From the NCBI RefSeq assembly GCF_009856445.1, contig NZ_WMFA01000011.1, positions 1-64,000 of the forward strand: DNA of 64,000 bases, in the 5' to 3' direction. Every line of letters starts with the position of its first letter. Position 1 is the stretch's first letter. Shown in pieces: positions 20,145 through 28,534 of this stretch. Both the position numbers and the translations under genes were made by a program. The notes below the pieces were generated by a model, which saw only the letters and a list, made by a program, of their open reading frames with translations, made no database searches and was not told the origin of the DNA. Origin of the DNA: Halobacillus litoralis (GTDB lineage Bacteria; Bacillota; Bacilli; Bacillales; Halobacillaceae).

Positions 20145-20641
20145 TGCACTTTCCTGCCTACCATAAAAATAAGGAATGGAGACGTTTCTTTGCAGGTCTT
20201 GTATTAGGAGCAATTATTGGTTACTCCTTTTTCATTTACGTTCATGGTCAACTGCAACAAAAATACACAGAAGAACATATCGAAATGACAGCCCGACTAA
20301 GTGAATGGGAAGCTAAATATGAAACACTTCTGAACAATCAGGATCAAGGGTCAGAAGGCAAGCCCATGAGTGTCAAAGAAATAAGCGTGGTGTTTACAAA
20401 TGCAAAAAAACTGGAGATCGATCTGTTGACCCAACATCAGCTGAATGCCTTAGTCAAAGATCAGCTGGTGACTGTATCTGGTAAGGATGTCTCCATCGTT
20501 GCTGATCAAGTGGATCTCATCATCTCGACGATTGAAAACAAAAACTATGTGGTCGATGATTTCACTTATGAGTTGAAGGTGACGAGATTAATTGTCTCTG
20601 AAACCATGAATTTGCACCTCGAAATCAAATTGAAACGATAA
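20144..20641 (+). CDS. ytrI: Sporulation membrane protein YtrI
   Basis: 165-residue partner of YtrH. A short basic N-terminus and one membrane helix (FFAGLVLGAIIGYSFFIYVHG, about 15-35) are followed by a coiled-coil-prone stretch (about 38-65) and a compact soluble domain. The start is GTG at 20144, overlapping the ytrH stop (TAGTG), with GAGGTG upstream. The unit ends at a shared bidirectional terminator. Confidence 0.88.
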   Translation: MHFPAYHKNKEWRRFFAGLVLGAIIGYSFFIYVHGQLQQKYTEEHIEMTARLSEWEAKYETLLNNQDQGSEGKPMSVKEISVVFTNAKKLEIDLLTQHQLNALVKDQLVTVSGKDVSIVADQVDLIISTIENKNYVVDDFTYELKVTRLIVSETMNLHLEIKLKR

Positions 20642-20647
20642 AAAAGC

Positions 20648-20677
20648 AGAGCAGGCTTAGTTTGCCTGCTCTTTTTT
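20648..20677. terminator. Bidirectional terminator between ytrI and nrnA
   Basis: AGAGCAGGC (20648-20656) pairs with GCCTGCTCT (20664-20672); T-runs flank it on both strands. The nrnA stop codon lies in the loop, so the last nrnA codons are part of the stem. Confidence 0.85.
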
Positions 20678-21616
20678 ATACTTCAGACATACAGCTTCAA
20701 GTTCTTTTGCGATTTCAGCAGTTTCGTCCCATGAAGAAGCAGAAGCACCTGAAGCCATCGGATGACCTCCTCCATTATGGTTAGCTGCAATTCCATTAAT
20801 CACTGGACCTTTCGAACGTAACCGGACACGGATGGTATCTTCTTCCTCCACGAAAAATGCCCATGCGAGCATCCCTTCTATATCTCCCAGCAAACCTACG
20901 AGCTGACTCGTTTCTGACGGTGAAACGTTAAACTGATCCAACGTTTTGCGATCCAGACGGATGGTTGAATAACCAGCATCATGAACGGTGAAATTCTGTA
21001 AAACATATCCTTTTAACTTAGCGACATGAACAGGCGTCTTATACATTTCGTTGTATAATGATGGTCGATCGAACTCAAAATTCACAAGGTCAGCTGCATA
21101 AGAGAGCGTCTGTTTCGTCGTACTTGGAAAGAGGAACCGACCCGTATCTCCTACAATTCCTGCATAGAGAAGTCGAGCGGCCTCATCAGTAAGAATCAAG
21201 CCTTCTCCTACAAATTCAGCGTACAATTGATAGATCATTTCTGAAGTGGAGCTTGCTGTTGTATCCACCCACTGGATATCCCCATACGCATCTACTTCGG
21301 GGTGGTGGTCAATTTTCACTAAAAGATCTCCCTGGTCATAGCGCTGATCATCTATACGAGCCTGATTCGCAGTATCGCATACAATCGTAAGAGATCCTTT
21401 GAAAGCTTCATCAGGTACTTCATTCATCGTTGCCAGAAATTCCAGGGAAGGTTCAGATGTACCTGTGATAAACACTTGTTTTTGCGGGAATGTGGCTTTA
21501 ATTATTGTTGCTAAACCAGCCTGAGATCCATAGGCATCCGGATCTGGACGCACATGACGATGGATGATGATCACTTCATAATCTTTAATCGCTTTTATAA
21601 TGGCCTTCTTATTCAT
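20657..21616 (-). CDS. nrnA: Oligoribonuclease / pAp phosphatase NrnA
   Basis: DHH-family phosphoesterase that degrades nanoRNAs and dephosphorylates 3'-phosphoadenosine 5'-phosphate. Metal-binding motifs are IIHRHVRPDPDAYGSQAGL, the VCDTAN Asp, and the DHH-type LVKIDHHPEVD. The C-terminal DHHA1 domain ends with the substrate loop NHNGGGHPMASGA. The ATG at 21616 follows AGGAGG; the frame to 21649 is an extension. 319 residues, near the B. subtilis size. A single-gene unit convergent with ytrHI. Confidence 0.95.
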   Translation of the reverse strand: MNKKAIIKAIKDYEVIIIHRHVRPDPDAYGSQAGLATIIKATFPQKQVFITGTSEPSLEFLATMNEVPDEAFKGSLTIVCDTANQARIDDQRYDQGDLLVKIDHHPEVDAYGDIQWVDTTASSTSEMIYQLYAEFVGEGLILTDEAARLLYAGIVGDTGRFLFPSTTKQTLSYAADLVNFEFDRPSLYNEMYKTPVHVAKLKGYVLQNFTVHDAGYSTIRLDRKTLDQFNVSPSETSQLVGLLGDIEGMLAWAFFVEEEDTIRVRLRSKGPVINGIAANHNGGGHPMASGASASSWDETAEIAKELEAVCLKYKKEQAN

Positions 21617-21735
21617 AAAAAGGTCCTCCTTTTTTGTATTCCGTGTCAATGAATCATAGAATTCTCTGTACAGGTAGCCTTTTCTGTAGAAACAAGCTAC
21701 AATAAAAGGGAAAATTAAACGCAGGAGTCGATCAA

Positions 21736-22038
21736 ATGATTATTTTCCCGATCCTTATATTAGTCTCTTTTGTGCTCTACATTTACTACAAGGTCATGAT
21801 TATTCGTTCCAATGATCCACTTACTCAAGAATACTTAAATAGTAAATCCAAGCTTTTCCTTGGAAGTTTCATTTTCTTCTTTGGAATTAACCAGTATGTA
21901 TTCTATCAAACGAAACTTTCACTCTTTGTAGGCCTTGTATTCATTGCTCTTGGTATTTTCCAAGCTCGTTTGGGATGGAAAGCAAGCAAACATTACCAGG
22001 CAGAGTTTCAAAAACACCGGACAAGCCCTCAATCATGA
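21736..22038 (+). CDS. ytpI: YtpI family membrane protein
   Basis: 100-residue membrane protein of the YtpI-like family, function unknown. Helices are at about 2-21 (FPILILVSFVLYIYYKVMI), 40-58 (LFLGSFIFFFGINQYVFY) and 62-80, followed by a basic tail. The ATG is preceded by GCAGGAG. It is divergent from nrnA and convergent with ytoI, as in B. subtilis. Confidence 0.85.
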   Translation: MIIFPILILVSFVLYIYYKVMIIRSNDPLTQEYLNSKSKLFLGSFIFFFGINQYVFYQTKLSLFVGLVFIALGIFQARLGWKASKHYQAEFQKHRTSPQS

Positions 22039-22045
22039 ATTCTAA

Positions 22046-22077
22046 GAAAAGTCGCTGTTGTTCAGCGACTTTTTTTA
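22046..22077. terminator. Terminator between ytpI and ytoI
   Basis: AGTCGCTG pairs with CAGCGACT around a five-base loop; seven T follow on the plus strand and four on the minus. It overlaps the ytoI stop codon. Confidence 0.8.
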
Positions 22078-23388
22078 TCGGTCGATGAGCTGAGCCATAA
22101 GAAGGGCTTTCCCAACAATTGATTTCCCATGGTGAACCTCGATATCGACTTTGGCAAATTTCCTACCGACCTCCAAAATTTGCGGACGCACTTCGATATC
22201 ACTTTCAATTTGAACAGGTTTAATAAAATAGACAGAAATGTTTTCTACAACAAGATCGCCCTTTTTATACTTTCTTAATAACCGACTTGAGGCTTCTGTG
22301 ATTAACGAAATAAAAACACCATAAGACATTGTTCCAAGTGGGTTCGTCATTTGGGGAGTTACTTTCGTCTGCCACACAGGGTTTGAGTCGTCTTCTGTAA
22401 TAACCTCCATGCGATTTGTGGCCAGATCATCTATCGTTTCGCCTACCTGAGGCTGCCTCTGGATATGCTGCAAGGCTTTTAACACATCCTGACGGGAAAT
22501 GATCCCTTGCAGTTTATGTGAAGGATCGACAACGGGCATCAGCTCAATCCCTTCCCAAACCATGACATGGGCAGCATTCGCAAGGGAGGTTTTGGCATGA
22601 ACAGTCATCGGGTTTCGAGTCATGACTTTTTCAATCCTTGCCTCCTTATCTTTTCCAATTACATCTCTTGACGTAACGATACCGACTACACGATTCTGCT
22701 GATCTACAACCGGATAGCGGCTATGGCCTGTGGCTGCGTTAAATTCATGCCATCTGGCAACGGAATCTGATGCTTGCAGAAACTTTGAATCTTCATAGGA
22801 AGTATAGATATCATCGACAAGCACAATTTCTTTTTTTATTAATTGATCATAAATCGCTCGATTGATCATCGTTGCGACGGTAAAAGTATCATAACTGGTA
22901 GAGATGACAGGGAGCTTCTTCTCGTCAGCCAGCTTTTTGACCGTCTCACTTGTATCGAAACCACCCGTAATTAAAACGGCTGCCCCCTCTTTCACAGCAA
23001 GCTCATGTGCATTTGTCCGGTTTCCCACAATAAGAAGAGAACCCGCTTCTGTGTACCGCATCATCGCTTCAAGCTTCATCGCACCTATGACAAATTTACT
23101 TAGCGTTTTATAAAGACCTTCTCGTCCACCAAGTACTTGACCATCAACGACATTCACAATTTCAGCAAATGTTAATTTTTCTATGTTTTCTTTTTTCTTC
23201 TTTTCAATTCGGATGGTACCGACCCGTTCCATGGTGCTGACAAGGTCTTGATTCTCCGCTTCTTTGATAGCCCTGTAGGCTGTACCTTCACTGACATTCA
23301 ATGCTTTCGCTATTCTTCTGACAGATATTTTACTGCCGACCGACAGGGATTCTATATGTTCAAGAATCTGTTCATGTTTTGTTGCCAT
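22075..23388 (-). CDS. ytoI: CBS-HotDog regulator YtoI (SpxR-like)
   Basis: 437-residue multidomain protein. It has an N-terminal winged helix-turn-helix (about 5-60, VRRIAKALNVSEGTAYRAIKEA), a DRTGG domain (about 80-180, VVDGQVLGGREGLY), two CBS modules (about 195-305, VVDQQNRVVGIVTSRDVIG and VVDPSHKLQGIISRQDVL) and a thioesterase-like hotdog domain (about 320-436). The order matches streptococcal SpxR; in Bacillus the target and ligand are unknown. Nucleotide sensing by the CBS pair is inferred. The ATG at 23388 is chosen because the homologous start is MATKHEQIL; the frame to 23466 is an extension. Confidence 0.9.
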   Translation of the reverse strand: MATKHEQILEHIESLSVGSKISVRRIAKALNVSEGTAYRAIKEAENQDLVSTMERVGTIRIEKKKKENIEKLTFAEIVNVVDGQVLGGREGLYKTLSKFVIGAMKLEAMMRYTEAGSLLIVGNRTNAHELAVKEGAAVLITGGFDTSETVKKLADEKKLPVISTSYDTFTVATMINRAIYDQLIKKEIVLVDDIYTSYEDSKFLQASDSVARWHEFNAATGHSRYPVVDQQNRVVGIVTSRDVIGKDKEARIEKVMTRNPMTVHAKTSLANAAHVMVWEGIELMPVVDPSHKLQGIISRQDVLKALQHIQRQPQVGETIDDLATNRMEVITEDDSNPVWQTKVTPQMTNPLGTMSYGVFISLITEASSRLLRKYKKGDLVVENISVYFIKPVQIESDIEVRPQILEVGRKFAKVDIEVHHGKSIVGKALLMAQLIDR

Positions 23389-23484
23389 ACGCCCACCAAT
23401 CTTTCTAACTGTACTAATCCAATCTCGTATAATTGTTATTATACAGTTGATACAGATCATCCGCAATTTCTTCCTGAAGTTTCA

Positions 23485-23520
23485 GAAAAAGCCGTTTGTC
23501 ATAGAGTAGACAAACGGCTT
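23485..23520 (-). terminator. ytkL terminator
   Basis: GCCGTTTGTC (23491-23500) pairs perfectly with GACAAACGGC (23509-23518); five T follow on the minus strand. It closes the unit that ends with ytkL. Confidence 0.85.
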
Positions 23521-23534
23521 TGAATATCCTGGTC

Positions 23535-24215
23535 TTATAGCTCGATGGATTCTCCCGGCTTTAAAGCCTTTCCTTTACCTGGTTTCACTTCATGAGCAAA
23601 GGCATCCCCATCCTGGGCAATTAAATCAAAGGTGTTGTAGTGAACAGGCACAACCTGTTTCGCTTGAATCCACTCAGCAGCCACCAGCGCATCAGATGGC
23701 CCCATCGTGAAATTGTCCCCAATAGGGAGAAAAGCAAGATCGATTTCGTTCCGTTCCCCAATCATTTTCATATCAGAGAACAATCCGGTATCTCCGGCAT
23801 GGTAAATGGTCTTTCCATCAATCGTTAGTAAAATTCCTGTTGGCATTCCTGTGTACACGATCGTTCCATCTTCTTCTTGATAAGAAGAACCATGAAAGGC
23901 CTGGGTGAATTTCACATGTCCAAAGTCGAATTCATGGCCTCCACCGATATACATAGGGTGAGCGTTCAGCCCTTTATTTCCAAGGTAAGTAGCTAACTCG
24001 AACGGAGCGATGACTTGAGCATCATTTCTTTTTGCAATTTCAAATGTATCCCCAACGTGATCGTTGTGACCATGAGTAAGCAGAATCACATCTGCTTTTA
24101 CTTGGTCAGCATCCAGATCTGTCTTCCCGTTGTCCGAAATAAAAGGATCAAAAAGAATCGTCTTTCCATTGGCTTCAACCTTCACAACGGCATGACCATG
24201 ATAAGAAACTTTCAT
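23535..24215 (-). CDS. ytkL: UPF0173 metal-dependent hydrolase YtkL
   Basis: 226-residue metallo-beta-lactamase-fold hydrolase with unknown physiological substrate. Metal-binding residues are visible in [13 protein letters not shown], in [19 protein letters not shown] and the C-terminal VVPVHYNTF. The ATG at 24215 follows AAAGGAG by eight bases. It lies 29 bases after the aminopropyltransferase-like gene on the same strand and may be co-transcribed with it. Confidence 0.92.
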   Translation of the reverse strand: MKVSYHGHAVVKVEANGKTILFDPFISDNGKTDLDADQVKADVILLTHGHNDHVGDTFEIAKRNDAQVIAPFELATYLGNKGLNAHPMYIGGGHEFDFGHVKFTQAFHGSSYQEEDGTIVYTGMPTGILLTIDGKTIYHAGDTGLFSDMKMIGERNEIDLAFLPIGDNFTMGPSDALVAAEWIQAKQVVPVHYNTFDLIAQDGDAFAHEVKPGKGKALKPGESIEL

Positions 24216-24244
24216 CCATAACACTCCTTTTAAACATTGCTTAT

Positions 24245-25801
24245 TTAGTAATTACGCCAAGCTTTTTCATACTTCTGAATAAGGTGTGGGTTGATGAGAG
24301 TATTGGGTTCCAACTTGACCACTTGGCCTTCTCCATTCAAGATTTCCCCATCTTCATCTTTTCCAAACACTGTCATAGATTGAAAAACTTCCTCTGTTAG
24401 AAATTCCGTTTCCACAGTAAATTGGACTTCTTCGACCTCCAACGGTTCTCTTGAGGCCATAATGAATCCCCAATTACCAAAGCTCGGAACATCGACGTGG
24501 AAATTTTCGGTGTAAAGCCCTGTAGAGGCTACCGTTTCATTAATTGTCCAGTATACTTCTGTCGCAAAAAGAGGACTTGTCGCCTGAATCATCGCTGCCC
24601 CTCCAGGGGACAGATGGTTTCTCACTAAAGAATAAAACTCCCGGGTATAGAGTTTGTTCAGGCTTTCGTTATTCGGATCTGGGAGGTCAATAATAATGAC
24701 ATCATACATTTGATCCGCATTCTCCAAAAACTTGAAAGCGTCTTTGTTTAATACGTTAACTCTCGGGTCATCTAGCGCACCCTTATTTACTTGCAGTAGA
24801 TGGAAATTGGACCGAGCAAGGTTTGTAACAGCAGGGTCAAGGTCGACGAGCGTAATCCCTTTGATCCCCTGGTACTTCAACAACTCATTAGCCGCAATCC
24901 CATCCCCCCCTCCGAGGATAAGTACATGTTCATGTTTTTCAGAAAGAGCGACAGGAGGGTGAACAAGTGTTTCATGGTAGCGGTGTTCATCTGTTGAACT
25001 GAACTGTAATGATCCGTTTAAAAAAAGACGTGTGTCTCCCTGCTCCTTTGTAAGTACGATCCGTTGGTAAGCACTCTCTTCCATATGAATAATCGGATCT
25101 TTATACAGCTTCTGTTCGAACGAGAAGGCCATTTCTTCACCGAAGAACAGCCCACCAATAAGAAGGACGCCGATGATAATGGCACCTGTCAAATGGATAG
25201 AGAATTTCTTAATTTCAGAGCGGAATAGATACAAAACTAAAACAGCAACGGCTAAGTTGATACATGCCACAAAAAAGGCGCTTTTCACCATACCCATTTG
25301 AGGCCGGAGATAGAAAGCAAACAGGAGACCACCAATCAATCCACCTGCATAGTCAGAAAACAATACTCTCGCCGTGCTCCTGTTGAGCTCTACACCTATT
25401 TCATTTGCCTTTCTGATAAGAATAGGTAACTCAAGACCGGTCAGTGCACCAATGGTGAATGTGACTAAATATAAGAACAGTGCATCCGTTCCCGAAGGAG
25501 CAAATGCTGTCATACCAAACATCGTGAAACTTGAGAATCCTCCAATTAAAGCCACCATGAATTCAATCCAAATGAAGGTGACAATCAGCTGCTTCATCAC
25601 TCTCTCACTTATACTCGCACCAATCCCCATCCCGGTAAGGAACAGGCTGATCGTCAACGTGTACTGCTTCACACCATCACCGAGAATGTAAGACCCGAGC
25701 GCACCAAATAAAACTTCGAAAATAATACCACATATGGAAACAATGCCTGAGGCCCAGTATATAAAATGACTTTTTCTAATATTCGCTTCCACTTTGTTCA
25801 C
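24245..25801 (-). CDS. Membrane-anchored polyamine aminopropyltransferase-like protein
   Basis: 518 residues with an N-terminal half of seven or so membrane helices (about 12-215) and a C-terminal spermidine-synthase-like methyltransferase-fold domain. The latter has [18 protein letters not shown] (decarboxylated SAM binding), [14 protein letters not shown] and [22 protein letters not shown] with the putative catalytic Asp. Transfer of an aminopropyl group is inferred; the acceptor is unknown. The start is GTG. It follows the PspA cluster genes but a strong terminator separates it from the DUF350 gene, so it may rely on readthrough or its own promoter. Confidence 0.8.
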   Translation of the reverse strand: MNKVEANIRKSHFIYWASGIVSICGIIFEVLFGALGSYILGDGVKQYTLTISLFLTGMGIGASISERVMKQLIVTFIWIEFMVALIGGFSSFTMFGMTAFAPSGTDALFLYLVTFTIGALTGLELPILIRKANEIGVELNRSTARVLFSDYAGGLIGGLLFAFYLRPQMGMVKSAFFVACINLAVAVLVLYLFRSEIKKFSIHLTGAIIIGVLLIGGLFFGEEMAFSFEQKLYKDPIIHMEESAYQRIVLTKEQGDTRLFLNGSLQFSSTDEHRYHETLVHPPVALSEKHEHVLILGGGDGIAANELLKYQGIKGITLVDLDPAVTNLARSNFHLLQVNKGALDDPRVNVLNKDAFKFLENADQMYDVIIIDLPDPNNESLNKLYTREFYSLVRNHLSPGGAAMIQATSPLFATEVYWTINETVASTGLYTENFHVDVPSFGNWGFIMASREPLEVEEVQFTVETEFLTEEVFQSMTVFGKDEDGEILNGEGQVVKLEPNTLINPHLIQKYEKAWRNY

Positions 25802-25820
25802 TCCACTTAAACTTGAATGT

Positions 25821-25854
25821 TAAAAAGCCACTATGAGAATGGTTCATAGTGGCT
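25821..25854 (-). terminator. Terminator after the DUF350 gene
   Basis: AGCCACTATGA pairs with TCATAGTGGCT around a seven-base loop, with five T on the minus strand. It lies between the DUF350 gene and the aminopropyltransferase-like gene and should reduce transcription of the latter. Confidence 0.8.
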
Positions 25855-25876
25855 TCTCTCAGCTATTCCAAGGGCG

Positions 25877-26275
25877 TTATGTAATCGACGCACCAATAAC
25901 GAAGGCCAAACCGATTGATACCCCCATCGTAATGATTCCGACCGCTGTATTATTTTCCTTTAACTTCGTTTCTACAGAAAATTTACGTGTGAATAATTCA
26001 AATAATAGGTAGGCAATCATTTGAAGGACAACTCCATACGCCCCCCATATCAACGTATCCCATACAGTGAAACTATGATAGATTGCAAATGAGAGGACAA
26101 TACAGATGCCGATAATTTTTCCTGCGATCGACATGGCAACCGCCTGGTTGCCTTGCTTTACCTCTTCCCAATCCTTATACTGCCTTGTTAACCATTCGAA
26201 AATAACCAATCCAATTACAACAATCACAACCGCCATTACAAAATAGCCTAACGTAGCCAAAAATGGTTCCATCAT
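25877..26275 (-). CDS. DUF350 (YjfL family) membrane protein
   Basis: 132-residue protein with four membrane helices, matching the DUF350/YjfL family: ATLGYFVMAVVIVVIGLVIFEWL, AMSIAGKIIGICIVLSFAIY, DTLIWGAYGVVLQMIAYLLFEL and TAVGIITMGVSIGLAFVIGASI. In E. coli YjfL sits next to the PspA paralogue YjfJ, a pairing repeated here. Its biochemical role is unknown. GGAGG precedes two adjacent ATGs; I give the longer form. It follows the DUF4247 gene by 11 bases. Confidence 0.85.
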   Translation of the reverse strand: MMEPFLATLGYFVMAVVIVVIGLVIFEWLTRQYKDWEEVKQGNQAVAMSIAGKIIGICIVLSFAIYHSFTVWDTLIWGAYGVVLQMIAYLLFELFTRKFSVETKLKENNTAVGIITMGVSIGLAFVIGASIT

Positions 26276-26286
26276 GATAACCTCCT

Positions 26287-26955
26287 TTATTTTCCTGTAC
26301 CTGGTCCTCCACCACGATTTGATGACCCTCTCATAGAAGTGGTTCCACCTGAGTTATAATTCCCGTACATCCCATATCCACCATAACAGTTCCCGGTTTG
26401 CTGGCAATTCGACCTACGACGCTCATACCAGTCATTAGACCCCAACGAACGGTTAAGAATAGATCCTAAAAATAAACCACTAAAAAAGCCGGGAGAGTAA
26501 TGATTTCTTACAAAATCATCAGATGCAAGTTCAATCGTAATGACCCCGGGTTCCTCCGTACTTTCCTGAAGGATAACAAAATGATCAGGATATATGAGCG
26601 CCTGTTTATTTTCCTGCCTCTCACTTATTTCTTCTGGAGGAATAGCTGAGGTCAAAGAATCTGAGACCTCGGTTAACGTCAATTGTTTTGTCATATAAAT
26701 CCTCGAGATGCCCTGTTCGGATCGGACTGTATCCAATAAAGGGAAATGATTCTGAACCAGTGATTCGATATCATTGGTCCCTGAATTTTCTAATCCATTT
26801 AGTATCTCTGAACGGTCAGGCTCTGAAGGGAGTTCACCATATGTATCTTCTGTATAAGACCCAGACATTCCTCTTTGGTCATTTCCACCGAATACATTGA
26901 ACAACAAGAAAAAGGCAATGATTCCTACGACTATGATCCCTGCATAATCTTTCAA
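26287..26955 (-). CDS. DUF4247 membrane-anchored protein
   Basis: 222-residue protein with an N-terminal membrane anchor (YAGIIVVGIIAFFLLFNVFGG), an acidic linker, a soluble domain (about 50-165) containing LVQNHFPLLDTVRSEQGISRIYMTKQ, and a glycine/serine-rich tail with CQQTGNC and many Gly, Asn and Tyr. I recognise the family only as DUF4247, usually near PspA genes; the function is unknown. I prefer a TTG start at 26955, seven bases after AAAGGAGG; a GTG at 26958 and one at 26973 are in frame. Confidence 0.75.
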   Translation of the reverse strand: MKDYAGIIVVGIIAFFLLFNVFGGNDQRGMSGSYTEDTYGELPSEPDRSEILNGLENSGTNDIESLVQNHFPLLDTVRSEQGISRIYMTKQLTLTEVSDSLTSAIPPEEISERQENKQALIYPDHFVILQESTEEPGVITIELASDDFVRNHYSPGFFSGLFLGSILNRSLGSNDWYERRRSNCQQTGNCYGGYGMYGNYNSGGTTSMRGSSNRGGGPGTGK

Positions 26956-27030
26956 CACACATCCTCCTTTCACATAACAATCGCTCAGGTCACACTGAGC
27001 GTAAAGCGATGTCTCTATTGAGGCAATCCA

Positions 27031-27108
27031 TCCAACACTCGAAATATGTTATATTTCCAGTCCTTAAAACAGCCGTGCCTGACCACTTGGCCAGGCACGA
27101 GTGTTGGA
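27031..27108. repeat. Nested inverted repeats between the PspA and DUF4247 genes
   Basis: TCCAACACTCG (27031-27041) is the exact inverse of CGAGTGTTGGA (27098-27108). Inside, CGTGCCTG (27074-27081) pairs with CAGGCACG (27092-27099). The two pairings share two bases, so they are mutually constraining. On the minus strand only four T follow the inner hairpin (GGCTGTTTTAAGG). It could be an attenuator, a processing site or a weak terminator inside the operon. Confidence 0.6.
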
Positions 27109-27115
27109 CCAGAGA

Positions 27116-27787
27116 TTACTCTTTGTTCATCTTTTTCTTCAGTGCTTCCAACTCATTATCCACACTATCTTTATTATCCAAGTCTTCGAATTCATCGTCC
27201 AAGGAACGGCTCTCTGAAGACATATCCTCACTTGTTTCAGCTTCTGCTTCATAGTGCATAACTTTTTCTTCCATACGTTCAAAACCTTGTCGTGACTGAT
27301 CCCCACCAATGTTTGACATGGTGCGATTCATCTTCGTGCGCGTTTTCGCAGACTCGGCACGTGCCTTCAAGGAATCTTTCTTTAACTTCATTTCCTGATA
27401 TTCCTTCTTCATTTCATCCAGCTTTTGACGAAGGTTATTCGCGTCCTGCTGAGCACGCTCCCAGGAAGCCTTGAATTGATCCGCTTGATCCTGATGGTTC
27501 TTCTTATCTTCCAGAGCACGACGGGCTAAATCTTCATTCCCTGCCTCAATCGCTTTTTCTGCCTGCTGCATGCGCTTATCTACAAGAGCCTGAGAGTCGT
27601 CGTATTTTCGTTTCAACATTTTTTCATTAGCAATCTGCTTGGCTACTGCACTTTCAGCTTCACGGATATCATTCTCCATATCACGCATGAATTGATCCAG
27701 CATTTTAACAGGGTCTTCTGCTTTATCCAACATGGCGTTCAATTCTGAACCTACGACTGTTTTTACACGATTAAAAAATTTAAACAT
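27116..27787 (-). CDS. PspA/IM30 family membrane-stress protein
   Basis: 223-residue PspA/IM30/Vipp1-type protein. It is almost entirely helical and coiled-coil: MFKFFNRVKTVVGSELNAML at the N-terminal amphipathic membrane-binding end, then long charged heptads (about 25-165) and an acidic tail (LDDEFEDLDN). Family members assemble on the inner face of the membrane and protect its integrity under envelope stress. B. subtilis has LiaH and PspA; this copy in a DUF4178/DUF350 setting resembles the latter context. It lies 12 bases after the DUF4178 gene under a sigma-W-type promoter. Confidence 0.92.
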   Translation of the reverse strand: MFKFFNRVKTVVGSELNAMLDKAEDPVKMLDQFMRDMENDIREAESAVAKQIANEKMLKRKYDDSQALVDKRMQQAEKAIEAGNEDLARRALEDKKNHQDQADQFKASWERAQQDANNLRQKLDEMKKEYQEMKLKKDSLKARAESAKTRTKMNRTMSNIGGDQSRQGFERMEEKVMHYEAEAETSEDMSSESRSLDDEFEDLDNKDSVDNELEALKKKMNKE

Positions 27788-27799
27788 TTTTCTTCCTCC

Positions 27800-28312
27800 T
27801 TATTTTGAACCTGCCAGGATTTTAATTTCATATGCTTCAATATCAAAACCTACACTTGCTTCTACTTCACTGCCCCAGGATTCGAGGCTGAGATACGTTT
27901 CTTCATCTTCCGAAATATACTCCGCATATCGGGAGGTACGTCCATTAATGTTTGTACTTCTCCCTTCTCCTGTTACGCGCGCTTCTCCTTCTTCATCTTT
28001 AAAGAAGTTTTGGCCCTCATACTCGAGTTTTTCAGGGAAGGGCAGGGATACAGGGAGTTTGACTGTCTCATACACGCCTAGTTCCAGCTCATCATCCATT
28101 TCTGCTGCCAGCCACTTTGTTTGATTCCCTTCCAATAGCTGATAAGAAAACCATTCATAACCACCGTCACGATAAGTAATCTTACCGACTACTTCGTAAT
28201 CCACAAGATCGTATGTGACAATGTCCCCGACTTGGATATTCAAAGGGGTTCGCTCTTTCACTTCTGGTGTCTGCTTCTCATTTTTTGTAAACAATCTAGA
28301 AAAGAAACCCAA
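27800..28312 (-). CDS. DUF4178 protein
   Basis: 170-residue soluble protein with a beta-rich DUF4178-type core: LNIQVGDIVTYDLVDYEVVGKITYRDGGYEWFSYQLLEG and the closing YLSLESWGSEVEASVGFDIE. It begins with a short amphipathic basic segment (MGFFSRLFTKNEKQ). The function is unknown; the domain recurs beside PspA, DUF350 and aminopropyltransferase genes. It is the first gene of the cluster, about 35 bases downstream of the predicted ECF start site. Confidence 0.8.
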   Translation of the reverse strand: MGFFSRLFTKNEKQTPEVKERTPLNIQVGDIVTYDLVDYEVVGKITYRDGGYEWFSYQLLEGNQTKWLAAEMDDELELGVYETVKLPVSLPFPEKLEYEGQNFFKDEEGEARVTGEGRSTNINGRTSRYAEYISEDEETYLSLESWGSEVEASVGFDIEAYEIKILAGSK

Positions 28313-28354
28313 ATCTTCACCTCTCCTTCAACTATGACCCTGTGTACCTGTATG

Positions 28355-28381
28355 TACGTGTGATGCTCTTAAAAGGTTTCA
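28355..28381 (-). promoter_or_regulatory. ECF sigma-W-type promoter
   Basis: On the minus strand: -35 TGAAAC (28381-28376), a 17-base spacer and -10 CGTA (28358-28355). This fits the TGAAAC / CGTA pattern of sigma-W and related ECF sigma factors, which respond to envelope stress in Bacillus. It lies 43 bases upstream of the DUF4178 ATG. I saw no competing sigma-A promoter in the gap. Confidence 0.75.
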
Positions 28382-28493
28382 CTTTTTCTTTTTATTTTAC
28401 GCAGGATCTACAAGAATCTCAAATCTTGGGCCATTTCTTGCTTTTTTTCATTTTTTTCTGGTCTATCATCCTTTGTTTTTTCTGAAAAGAGCG

Positions 28494-28499
28494 TATAAT
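28494..28499 (+). promoter_or_regulatory. -10 element of the Na+ symporter gene
   Basis: TATAAT lies 36 bases before the ATG at 28535. The -35 is weak: TTTGTT at 16 bases spacing. Confidence 0.45.
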
Positions 28500-28534
28500 C
28501 AGAAAATATATTTTTACATAAGGAGTTGAATCAT

